Below are positions 22,579 through 32,463 of a stretch of DNA of 64,000 bases, piece by piece (position 1 is the first letter of the stretch; every line of letters starts with the position of its first letter). Below the pieces are notes generated by a model. It had not been told where the DNA came from. It ran no database searches and saw only the letters and a list, made by a program, of their open reading frames with translations. The translations under genes and the position numbers were made by a program. The stretch is from Arthonia radiata (taxonomy: Eukaryota > Ascomycota > Arthoniomycetes > Arthoniales > Arthoniaceae), in the NCBI GenBank assembly GCA_002989075.1, contig PSQN01000015.1, positions 1,550,001-1,614,000 on the forward strand, in the 5' to 3' direction.

Positions 22579-24967
22579 TCACATCCGCCTGATCACTCCC
22601 CTCCCACCCAGCGCCAGTCTTCGCCCACCCCCCACGCCAGAAACCAACGGCTCTCTCGCGCTCTCCGCACCTTCCTCTCTCTCGCCATCCCCATCTCCAC
22701 TCTTCTCACACCCCTCATCCACAAACCCCACCAGCCCATCCGCCCTCTCAAGCCTCCCACGAACCCTCTCATCCTCAGCCCGCATCGGCAACAACGCCTC
22801 AGCCCCCATACTCACGCCGATTCTTGCCACAGCCAACGCGTTCAGCGAGCCCGTCCAGCTCGGGGCGCGGTAGATCGCCCAGAGTATAATAACCAGTCCG
22901 ACTAAAAGTAGAGATATGAGGACACTCATCACTATCTCGCCCACTGCGGTCGTCACAGGCTTCGATATCACGGTGCCAGGGGCGGTGTAGATCGAGCGTG
23001 CGTTGAGGCCTTGGGTGGCGCTAACGGTCTCGGTGATGTGCGTCTTTGCCGCGAAGAACATGGATAGCGTTAGTGCGGTTTCTGCGGCTGTGGTGTCGTT
23101 GAAGGTGTCGCGCATCCAACTATGCAGGAGAGACGATGTTTTGTAGTCGTCGGATTCCGTGCTGGAGGTGTTGTTCTCGGCCGCGGAGTAGAAGTTACCA
23201 CACGCACGGTCCGCGCCGCCGTACGTGAGCCGCTGGAAGGGGATATCGCCCGTTTGGCAGATTTGGCGCCATCCGCTGGAGTCACCAGATTGAGGTTTGT
23301 TGAGGGGGGCTGCGGCCGTGGCGAAGAAAGACTGGTTCCCGAAGAGGGCGATTGTGGACATCATGAGCGGGCCGGAGACTTGAAGCGCGCCGGCGTTGGC
23401 GTCTTTGCCGGTGCCGCTGGAGCCGAACGGGTCGTAGCCTTTGTGCCAGGCGTCTTCGTCGGTGGTCGTGGAGTCACTGGTTCGCAGTCAGTCGAGAACT
23501 CGGATATGCTGCGGTCGGAGCGGTAACTCACTCGAATGCCGTCGGCCGAGCGTAGTCGTTTCGCGGGCCGCGGAAGTCATTCCAGTCGTTATCCATGGAT
23601 TCGGGACTGGGCCATGTATCACTCAGCGGACCGTACGCGTAGCCGTTGCGGTAGTTCCCCAGCTCGTAGTAGCCTCGAGTTGTGTTGGCTTGGCAGTGGA
23701 CGGTCTCGGTCTCTGAGGTGGATACGTAGAGGTCCTCGGATATGTCCTGGCGGTCGCGGCTCAGCGTCCAGGGACTGACGCCATACTCGCCAGGCGCACA
23801 GATTGATATGTTGAGGTACGAACTTGGCGTTATCTGCTCGGTTGTTGTAAATGTCCCGGAATAGGACGCTGTGAAGGGTCGCTTACCAAGGCATGTCTTT
23901 GGAAAAGAACCCACGTCGATTTGGTTGCAACTTATTGAACTATTCATGCGGATGGCATGCTCCCTGAGCACTCCGGTCGTTGTGCCGTTCAGCTGTGAAG
24001 AGACAAAGAAGCGGGCGCCGGGTACACCTATGGAAGGCAAATAGTAGAAAAACGTCTGGTGCGCGACGGGCTGGGTCGGCCCGATCTCGAAATCCACGTC
24101 CTGTCCTGCTTCAGACCACATATGCGGATCGCTGTCGAGCGTGGAGACGGTATTGATACTGTCGGCGAGTTGTCTCACAGCCATGTTCTGAGGCATCTCA
24201 GCGAGGTCGGCAGGCTCGGGGTCGAAACCGGCGGTAATGCCCATTTGCCTTCGATTGCACGCTGTCAGAGACACCGGCTCGTCCAGACAGGTCATCAGCA
24301 GAGTGCTGTTGTAGCTGACCAGCCCTTGCTGCACGGGTTGCTGGATTGATCCTGTTCTGCACGTTAGTTATGTCGTTTGTAGTAGTCTCGAGGGGCGGTT
24401 ATTACCCAAGAGGATTAGCAGCACAGCCCACAGCAAGAACCAGCTCCTGGTGCGACGCCCGGAGTGCCTGAAAGCGGCCTTGAACAGCAACGGCACATCG
24501 CTCCAAGCGCGATCGGCCAGCGCGAAAACTTGCCTGACGCTGAGCTTTTGTGTCGGACCCGTACGCTGAGAGTACACCACCGCTGCCTGAGCCAACAAAG
24601 CACTCAGCAAAGGGACGGTGATGACGCCAGCGATAGCATTGAGGACTCGAATAGCGGATATAGTAGTCGTCACGCGTTCAAGTTGCTCAAGCGTGATATT
24701 GCCGACTTGATTATGATATGACGGGGCGTTGAGCGGACGTCTTGTGAGGACGCATGTCAGAATCCAGGGAATGACCAGCAACGGCACGAAGAGGCCCACG
24801 AGGAGGGCTGGGGTCCTCCGTCGTCTGAGGAGGGATGTTTGCTTTGGAGGTGGCCGGCGACCCTCCAGGAAAGGTATCAAGCTCTGTGGGACTAGGGTTG
24901 GCTTCGGCTGCGTGAAAGGGACAGTGTGGTCGACAGACCTGTCACTCAGGTGTTCATCTGGTGACAT
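22579..24967 (-). CDS. Large membrane protein with a glycosylated extracellular domain
   Basis: Three exons (24967-24406, 24351-23532, 23476-22579) encode 759 residues; introns are 54 and 55 nt and both joins are in phase. The N-terminus is cytosolic and basic. Predicted membrane segments are PALLVGLFVPLLVIPWI, a second around GVITVPLLSALLAQAAVV, a third at SWFLLWAVLLILLG, and a last near the C-terminus (VMSVLISLLLVGLVIILW). Between the third and last lies a loop of roughly 400 residues with many Cys and N-glycosylation sites (NGTT, NSS, NISI, NTT, NNTSS), so it is probably extracellular. The tail is charged and cytosolic. This is a recurring architecture among uncharacterised ascomycete surface proteins. 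Function unknown. Confidence 0.8.
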
Positions 24968-25820
24968 TTCTTTCCAGCGACGACGAGCGCATCTGCGTTT
25001 GCATACTCGTGGCAACGTCTACGCTTTATGAAGAGCACCAACTACGCCAGCGCACGGGCGACAGCGGCCGGCAAGGCATACTCACGATGCTTTGCAGGTA
25101 GGCTGCGGCCCGCGCTAGGCCAATGATGGCACACATATCAAACTCAGCATTGTTCGATAACAGGAAGATCATTTGATGTATCAACTCCCCAGATCGCTAC
25201 TACTTCTACGTATCCTCTCAAGATACTCTTGTAGGTATGCTTTTTCATGGCTTCGATTTGAGAAAAGCCTCTGACTTGTAATAATACTACCGGTGGCACT
25301 ATGAGAGATTCTGGCGTCGTCGATCTCGCTTAATCAGGGCTGAGGCTAATAAGTCTGCTATTCTGGGTGTGAGGTTAGGTTGCCGTCCGGCGAGGACGAG
25401 CTTCTCTGCAGCCGTTCATTTGAACGAGTTCTTTACAATATACTGTCACCCCAAATTTCAAACGGATTGCGCAACATCAGTTGGGTCTTCGAGACAGGCG
25501 TATAGACAACAAGGAGCTAGCGTAGCAGGTATGCTCTGCTGATGTTGAATGGTGCTAACAAGAGCTCGGCAATCGAATCTGGTACGGTCAACAACCACCT
25601 ATTACTTAAAACAGATTGCCAAGCCTCCTAGCTCCCGCACAGTGGCAGTACAGATCAGCGCATGAAGTGTCTGGACACGTACCATAAGTGATCTCTCGCA
25701 TCCGGCTCTTCTTAACAAGTACAAGCACTCGCGGTGCAAGCTCGCCACAGAAGACTCTCTAGCCGTAATTATATTAGCAAACGTTCCCCGCCAACTCCTT
25801 GCGCTCACACCACGTCCACC
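24968..25820. other. Intergenic, no gene seen
   Basis: About 0.85 kb between the membrane-protein gene and the lysozyme gene; no supported coding sequence. Confidence 0.4.
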
Positions 25821-27292
25821 TCAACACCCGCTCGTCGCGCTCGTCGCCGTGTTACAGAGGTCTCTCTCCTTGCGTCTCCTCCCAGTCAACAGACCATCGT
25901 TCGTAATCTTATCTGGCAATGCATCGCACGCACCGCCAAAGTCTCCACTGCTGAAGTAGCTCTTGAATGACCTCTCCAGGCCCCCGCACCCAGAATTATA
26001 CGTGAAGCTCACAAACGCCCCATACTGATTCGCAGTCAACTTCTTCGCGTTCGCCTGCGAGCACACGCAGTCCTCATACCCGACTAGATCCCTCCGAAAT
26101 AAGCCCTCGCCGTATTCCCTCGTCATGGGATCCGGTATCTTCGCACAATCCCCGCGCTGTGTGCAGTCGTGTCCGTAGCCGATAGTCTTGTCCCCGCCGA
26201 TGATGTATGAGTGTTCTCTAAAACCCTCCAGTTCCTTCAAGAGATTGATGGACTTCTCATTGACCGGATGCGGATCGCTGCTCGTCTGAGGCGGAGGAGC
26301 ATCACTACCGCCTGGGTTCTCGCCGATACCTGAGGTTTCCACACAGCACTGAACGTTCAAGTGTCAGCCTAATATTTTCTGAGCAGCGTGGTCATCAGAA
26401 AACCTGAGGGCGTTATGCGCTTTCGTTTCACGACCGCCGGGGATTGGGATCTTGATTGGGCCACAAGACACCACGGAATCCAAACCGTGGACGCTATGAG
26501 CTTACCTGGTTGTCGTCGCCGCCGCCACAGTAGCCAGGGATGCTAGTCGCTTTGCACGAGGAGGTGGATTTGCACGTCCCGTCGCCTCGGGGCGTATGGC
26601 ATGCGTCATTGGTAAGAGCATCACCGATCCCGGAGTTGGCCACGCAGCATTGGATGTCAGCTACGCCGGGACAGAAGCCGGGGATGCTCTTGGCGTTGCA
26701 GGCGGACGTGGACAGACAGTGACCGGCCCCTTGCGGGGTGCTGCATTTATTGTCGCCCATGCCGGAGTTGGGGACGCAGCATTGATTGTCGTTGCCCCCC
26801 GGGCAGTAGCCGGGCACGCTCTTGCCATCGCACACAGAAGTCGAGACGCAATTTCCGCCACCTTGGGGCGTGCTGCATTTATTGTCACCGAGCCCTGAGG
26901 TGGAAATGCAGCACTTTGAACACACACACATTAGCTCATTACCGTTCAGAAACTCGTGCGCTCTAACGACGACTCACCTGTATATCATCGCCCCCAGGGC
27001 AATAATCCGACACCTTCGTCCCACCACAGGACCACGTAGCCCTGCATGTGCCATCGCCCTTCGGCGTACTGCATTTTGGTTCGACGCAGCATTGGATGTC
27101 GTTGCCACCACCGCAATGGTCGGGGACGCTCTTGCCGCCTTTGCTGGAGCAGGCAGATGTGGAGATGCAGGCGCCCGGTCCCTGGGGCGTTTCGCAGGTC
27201 TCGGAGCGTTTGGCGTGGAGCGTGAGACTACCTGTGTGTGCGAATATTGGGGATGCGAGCGCGAGGAGAGAGAAGAGAGAGGGGAGGAACAT
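25821..27292 (-). CDS. Secreted GH24 (T4-type) lysozyme with five cysteine-rich modules
   Basis: Three exons (27292-26978, 26913-26506, 26348-25821) encode 416 residues. A signal peptide (FLPSLFSLLALASPIFA) is followed by a short pro-region ending in Lys-Arg, a likely Kex2 site. Five repeats of about 40 residues follow, each built as C-x-TP-x-G-x-G-x-C-x-ST-x-x-C, then PGYCPGG and D-x-QCC (about residues 33-255). The C-terminal domain (about 274-416) is a GH24 muramidase: LLKELEGF carries the likely catalytic Glu (about 282), then TIGYGHDC, LTANQYGAFVSFTYNSGCG. The enzyme should cut peptidoglycan, and the modules probably bind cell wall or stabilise the protein. Both introns are phase 0 and cut modules at the same point, Q|CC. 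A role in bacterial antagonism or feeding is inferred. Confidence 0.9.
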
Positions 27293-28140
27293 AATGGCAG
27301 CAGGTCTACTTGCTAGTCTTGTAAAGGGAAGGAAGGAATGACTATAAGGGGAAGGAGCGACTGTAGTTTGGTGAATTGGCCGAAACACTAGCTGTAGAGC
27401 AAACTACAGGCATGTCATGTATTATACAGGACGGCTGCGGACCTGCGTTCGCCCCTGTCGCGTGCATAGCATAGAAAGTCACTATTTGCGGCTCATTGAT
27501 AGCTGCCAAGTCTGCAGAAGGACGTCGAGAGGCCGCTTGATCGTTAAGAAGGAATATGTTGGCGCCCGTGCAGGGCCGTAAGATCTTTTTTCGGGATAGA
27601 AGAGGCAATGCTCTGGTCTTTACAACAGCCAGAGCAGACCCGAGTGAGAAGGGAGGCCGTAGGAAAAATATCATAAGCTGACTGCGCTAAGCTGCGTACA
27701 TAACGCGGGGTACAAGGCTACTTGAAGGAGAAGTGCGGGCTGAAGCGATTTCATTCGCTGCACACTGGTAGACGGTAAGCGCGAGCGTAAGATGGAAGGA
27801 CGATACAACGCCAAGCATCACTCGGGGCTTTTTGACAACTAGTATACTTCAAGTTAGCATGGGCTTTCTATAGGATTAGGCACCCCTATGCTTCAGATGA
27901 ATTTGCACCACCCGACACTAGAGCTCGAAGCTCAAAGCTGCAGAAATTCGAACTTCTTTGCGGTATTACTTTGCCAGAAAGTAGGTGCGAGCCCTGGCAG
28001 CAAACCTCGCTTCGATAGAGAGACGGCGCCGCTCCTTGCTACTTCAAGCGCAGAGTTGAGGGCGGACGCCTCAGATCAATGGAGACACCGCCGAGAAGAA
28101 GAATGCGCATCCTCGCACCTACCAGCACGAGGTTTCTCTC
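27293..28140. other. Intergenic, no gene seen
   Basis: About 0.85 kb with shadow frames only. Confidence 0.4.
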
Positions 28141-28771
28141 CTAAGTCCTTCGAACCGCGACTGGCGGCTCTCCTCGCCGCGAAACCGCAACAGCAGTCCC
28201 GCCGTCCCTCGCGATCGCAACCGCAGTCCCCTCGTTCGCATAGGCCGTAGCGTCGCCGCTCGCGTATGCTTCATCGAACTCATAGCCGCTCGACGCCGTA
28301 GTCGGGTCGTCTAGTAGCGAATAGCCGTTCCTTGCCGTGACCACGTCGTCTATTCGATGCTGCTCGCTGCATTAGCTCCGTCATGCCTGGGCGAAGGACA
28401 ACCCTAGCACGCTTCACGACGCAGCGCACAACAGACTCACCGGCATAAGATTGCGAACAGACCCATCCAGCGCGTTTGCGTGTGTATCGGGTTCGATCAT
28501 GCCACAGCGATGACTGGTTCCGCTTGTTAGTATCGGTCTAACGATGTGTTGTTGGCTGCGCCCACGATGTCTGAAACTCCCGCAAAGTATTATGTTTGAC
28601 CGTAAAGATGTCATTATTCAACGTCCGGAACCGCAGGAGCCGAGCGCGCGTCCAGCAGTTCTCGAGGTGGCCCTCGCTGTAGTGGCAGTAGGCGCAGGCG
28701 CCGCAGAGGGGGCAGTGTTCGGTGATTAAGGGATTACTACCCCTGGAGCTTGTAAGAGTGTGGGTGGCCAT
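28141..28771 (-). CDS. Small uncharacterised protein with a Cys/His cluster, three exons
   Basis: The proposed exons are 28771-28566, 28513-28441 and 28359-28141 (about 165 residues). The first intron is 52 nt with an ACTAAC branch site 12 nt from its AG; the second starts GTGAGT, and its acceptor could also be three bases earlier. Exon 1 carries CPLCGACAYCHYSEGHLENC, a cluster that could bind zinc. Exon 3 is acidic then Ala/Val/Thr-rich (GDATAYANEGTAVAIARDG). No family is recognised. It is divergent from the gene at 29191, sharing a 420-bp promoter region. Confidence 0.45.
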
Positions 28772-29190
28772 TGAGACGGTTAGGAACGGGAGTGGGTGGT
28801 CAAAAGGAAGTGGACGTGAAACCGTTTGGACCGATAGTGTAGATTCTCCAGAAATTGAAGTGGAAACACTAGTGGTAAGAAGGGTTGCCGTGAGATGCGC
28901 CGGCTGCGAAGAAAGACCTTTGTACGATGAGGGGGCATGTGCTGGCGGAGGCTGTAGCGCTAACCATCGAGCGAGTGTAGTTGTTCGCCTCGTGCGTCCT
29001 ATAGGTCTGGCAGCTACCGCGAGTCAGCAGAGTGAAGCGAGATCCTTTTTTCGTTCGCTTAAGATCGCAGAAGTTGTCCTCCCGCTTTCTGTGAACCATT
29101 ATTGCTACCCAACTTGGCCATAACGCACGCCCATCACTTCGACGACATACTAGTTCACCAGCATCGCAAACGTACTTGCCAGCGTACATA

Positions 29191-29618
29191 ATGTCCGGTC
29201 TCGAGATCATCGGCCTCGCGCTCGCCGGCGCCTCCGCTGTTTCAGGCGCCATCACGGCTGCGAAGGGGAGTTCGAAGGTACACTCACCCTCTATTCATTA
29301 GCGAACGAACCGCCCTGCTCCGTATTTCTGCGCGGTGCCTATTCATCATTCCACCAGCAATGTTCCAAAGTACACAACTACAGTGGCGCGTCTTATTCCA
29401 CTGGCTCGACCAAGCAGAACCAGTCACCTACCTCAGTCGAGCAACGTGCCGGCACGTATGTGCAGGAGAGGAGGCAAGCGCACGACGAGGCGTGGACGAG
29501 GGACGCCGGCATGGCTTCTGCGAATCCAAGCGGGAACGGTGGGGCTTTTGCGCAGAGTTGGGGTGGAGGTCAGGCGTATGCGAGGTCCTCCACGTCTTGG
29601 GAACGTGTGAGGAAGTAA
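29191..29618 (+). CDS. Small uncharacterised protein, two exons
   Basis: Exons 29191-29277 and 29358-29618 give 115 residues; the 80-nt phase-0 intron runs GTACAC..CACCAG. Exon 1 is a hydrophobic Gly/Ala-rich helix (SGLEIIGLALAGASAVSG) resembling the opening of many fungal proteins that insert in or associate with membranes. Exon 2 is hydrophilic, rich in Ser, Gly, Gln and Arg (EQRAGTYVQERRQAHDEAW; NGGAFAQSWGGGQAYA). The coding signal is strong, but no family is recognised. It converges with the frame at 29674-30033. Confidence 0.7.
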
Positions 29619-29673
29619 TGATGTTGCTTGAGTGGGATGCCTGATTGGTGGCGAAGGTTGAGGATGTTGTTGT

Positions 29674-30033
29674 CTATCGATTGGAATGAGGATCCAGAGC
29701 CTGTGAAAACGATGGCGACGTAGAACGCATGAATACTGCACACAGAATGAACAGGTGTTCACGTACGATAAGGCTCTGAGGGTAGAGGAGCGAGACCTCG
29801 ACGTTGTATGGAGGGTTCGTCAGCTTGAGCAGTGCGGCCTCGAAGACCGTGGTTTTCTCTGCGGTCAGTATGGAAACCAAGCCCTTTTTTAAGGATTTTG
29901 ATATCCAGAGGTCAGCAGACAGACAATGTTGTTTCTGAACCACAGCGATGGTGGAAACGCGTAAAAGTCCAAAGCTCGATATAGCGGACTCGAATGTATT
30001 TAGGGTATCTCTTGAACAGCGTCTTATCACCAT
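29674..30033 (-). CDS. Possible small protein (weak to moderate)
   Basis: A 119-codon ATG frame begins MVIRRCSRDTLNTF. The segment from TTVFEAALLKLTNPPYNVEV to LLYPQSLI has good amino-acid composition. A 66-nt in-frame intron (GTACGT..TTTCACAG) could remove part of the C-terminus. A CTGACCGCAG-like acceptor in the middle suggests that only the second half may be a true exon. No family is recognised. Confidence 0.3.
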   Translation of the reverse strand: MVIRRCSRDTLNTFESAISSFGLLRVSTIAVVQKQHCLSADLWISKSLKKGLVSILTAEKTTVFEAALLKLTNPPYNVEVSLLYPQSLIVREHLFILCAVFMRSTSPSFSQALDPHSNR

Positions 30034-30318
30034 TGTCGAATATCCATCCACTTAGCCGTCTATCTTGTATCCAAGCATATCGTGCGTTGGAATGTACTAC
30101 CTGTCTTGCACAGCACTATGTCGAGCATCGATGCAGAAGACCTCTGGCTTCTGAACTTACGTTGCGGACGCTGGCTGGCTGGCGTGATTATAGATCATTG
30201 ACATCTTGAGTTCTAATGTTTCGCGCACAGGTTCAGCTCAAAATTTCTTTCTTTCTTTCATCGGTGGACTTTCACGAGCTTCCGACACGCTCAGTAATGC
30301 GCTGGACGCGCTCACAGT

Positions 30319-32141
30319 CTATTTTAAACCTTTGACCCTCAAGATACCATGATCACCTCTTCCATCGTCCCTAGGCTTACCGCGCTTCCTCTTCTTACTG
30401 TTCACTTTGGGTGTTCTCTTCCGCCTCGGCGGTTCCCCCAGCTCATCGTTAGATCTAAGGGGGAGACGTCAGCAAAGGCTGCTCTAGAGGTTGTTAAGGT
30501 TTCAAAACAAGGTGCTCTGGGGCAGCGCCAGTGTGCTAGCTACCATGCAATTGTTCTCGGACGACAGAAAGGCATATGTGGACGTCCCGAGACTTACCCC
30601 TTGTCAGCTCCGTTTTGGTCCTCAGCTACGCCGTCAGATTCATCTAAGTCTTCTGAATCTTCAATGCCATTCACTTGTGCGGTTTCGCCCATGTCATCGC
30701 TCGATTCAGGCGTGTCCGCGGCCTCCTCGTCGACATCCATGTCAGCAGGCATATCGATTTCCGAGCTTTCGAATTTGCGCCGCCATATCTTTACGATCGC
30801 GCCTCCGCCTGTGATCATCCTGCCATGTGCGTCGAAAGCAACTGCATTGCATCCGTCCAGTCCTTGGTCGTCATGCGGATAGTCACTCCGGAGGACCCTG
30901 GCTCGTTCATTCGGATCGAACTTCAGGAAATGCACCCTTCCAACAGCCAGCCCCGCAACGATCAACGGTCCCGGCTCGTTGTCATCGGGAGGTCCTACGG
31001 CAAGACATTCGACGCCGAAGTCCTCATATGGAAGACCCGGAACCTTGACGTTCCGGCGAATGTTCGTATGGCCTGCTCGGGATTCCCATTCGCCTCGAGG
31101 CCACGACGAACATCCGCCTGCCGAATCTCCAACAAGTACGACGACTTGCTCTTCTTCTACTTGACTGCGACTGCCTTTCTTACGCCCTGCACCCTGTCCA
31201 TTTCCTTGCGTTTGCTGTGTTTGTTTCGGCAACTGCACGCAAACGGAGCTAAGAAGTTCCAATGGCTCCTTCCCTGCGCCTTGCTCGTCACTGCACGTCA
31301 CGACGCCTTTGAAAGTATCGCAAATGGCGAGCGTCGATCCTGCCGTGGAGATCCAGGAGCGAGAGATCTTCGACGTACTAGCGCCGCTCGGAGGCAAAGC
31401 CGTCAAGCTTGTGATCGGGTCCGTCGCATTAGGCCTCTGCTCCGTTCGATGTGGATAATGTGTCTTCTGCGGCAGCGTTTTTGTGGGAGCGTGTCTCATC
31501 TGTGAAGGCCTTTGCTTGGTAGGTGTCTCTTGAAGCTCATATTCATGCACGCCACCTTCATCGTCGCCCAGTATGAGACACTTCGGGTTCAATGCCAGCA
31601 GTCGACTTGGATGTCTTGGACGCCTGCCGCCCGGTACCAAAGCCTTTCCCACCACCACGCCTGTCTCGGCGTCTGCCGCTTTTACGATACCATCTGTTCC
31701 TGCTGAGAACAAAGTCTTCCCGTCGGTGCTGAAGGTCAGCGCGCGACAGCTTCCTTTGTGTCTTCTTGTCCTCCATACAGTCTCGATCATCGCATGGCCA
31801 TTCGCGGCTGGAGAACTGATCGAGCTGGCAAGACTGCTTCTGCATGGTTTACTTCTTGTCTTAGCTGGCCTTTGCGGCTGGTAGTTGAGTTTCGAACTGA
31901 ACTTGACATGCTGAGAGCGAGGCTTCGACGGGCTCGAGTCTTCGGAATCACCATTTACATTGCCGCTTAGCGTCGGTGCTTGCTCCTCGGGTAGTCTGTA
32001 CGTTTGAACAAAGCCTGAAGCGAACCCTGCAGCGAAGAGCGGCTGTGTGGGGTGTGTTGCAAGAGTTATCAGATCTGCTGAAAGCGGTAGGGTGCATATG
32101 AGATCGAAGTTCGCGGTCGGAACATCGCCAGAGCTGGTCAT
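30319..32141 (-). CDS. jip5: WD-repeat protein Jip5
   Basis: Exons 32141-30598 and 30454-30319 give 559 residues. The protein matches the fungal Jip5 (WDR55-like) family, a nucleolar WD40 protein implicated in ribosome biogenesis. WD-type units are visible: PLSADLITLATHPTQPLFAAG, then GSCRALTFSTDGKTLFSAGTD, then ECLAVGPPDDNEPGP, then CNAVAFDAHGRMITGGGAIVKIW. The propeller is followed by an acidic stretch (DVDEEAADTPESSDD) and a Lys/Arg-rich end from the second exon (PPRRKRTPKVNSKKRKR; HGILRVKGLK), the usual nucleolar-targeting tail. It is head to head with clr2. Confidence 0.9.
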
Positions 32142-32463
32142 CGCTAGAACACAACGGGGAAACGCTAGATGAAGAAGCAGAGCCCCGAACGCCGTCTATG
32201 CAGTCGTCTATACATGCTTATTGAGTTCTGTGAACAAAGAAGAGTTGGTCTTGACCGCGGACATGTGACGATTTGGGAAATGGTGGTGCCTTGAACTTTT
32301 TTGACGAGCTCAAAAATAGACATTGCGGACCCATCATCATATCGCCGTCACCTCGCGTGTTCACCTCCGCATACTTACATTTGCGAAGTCCGCAAATTGA
32401 TGTCTTTCTTTGTAACCCCTCTTTCATCGTCTGCACAACGAATTGCACCAGGTGCTCCTTGCA
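32142..32463. promoter_or_regulatory. Divergent promoter region of jip5 and clr2
   Basis: 322 bases separate the two start codons, so both promoters must overlap or abut here. No specific factor site is recognised. Confidence 0.5.
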
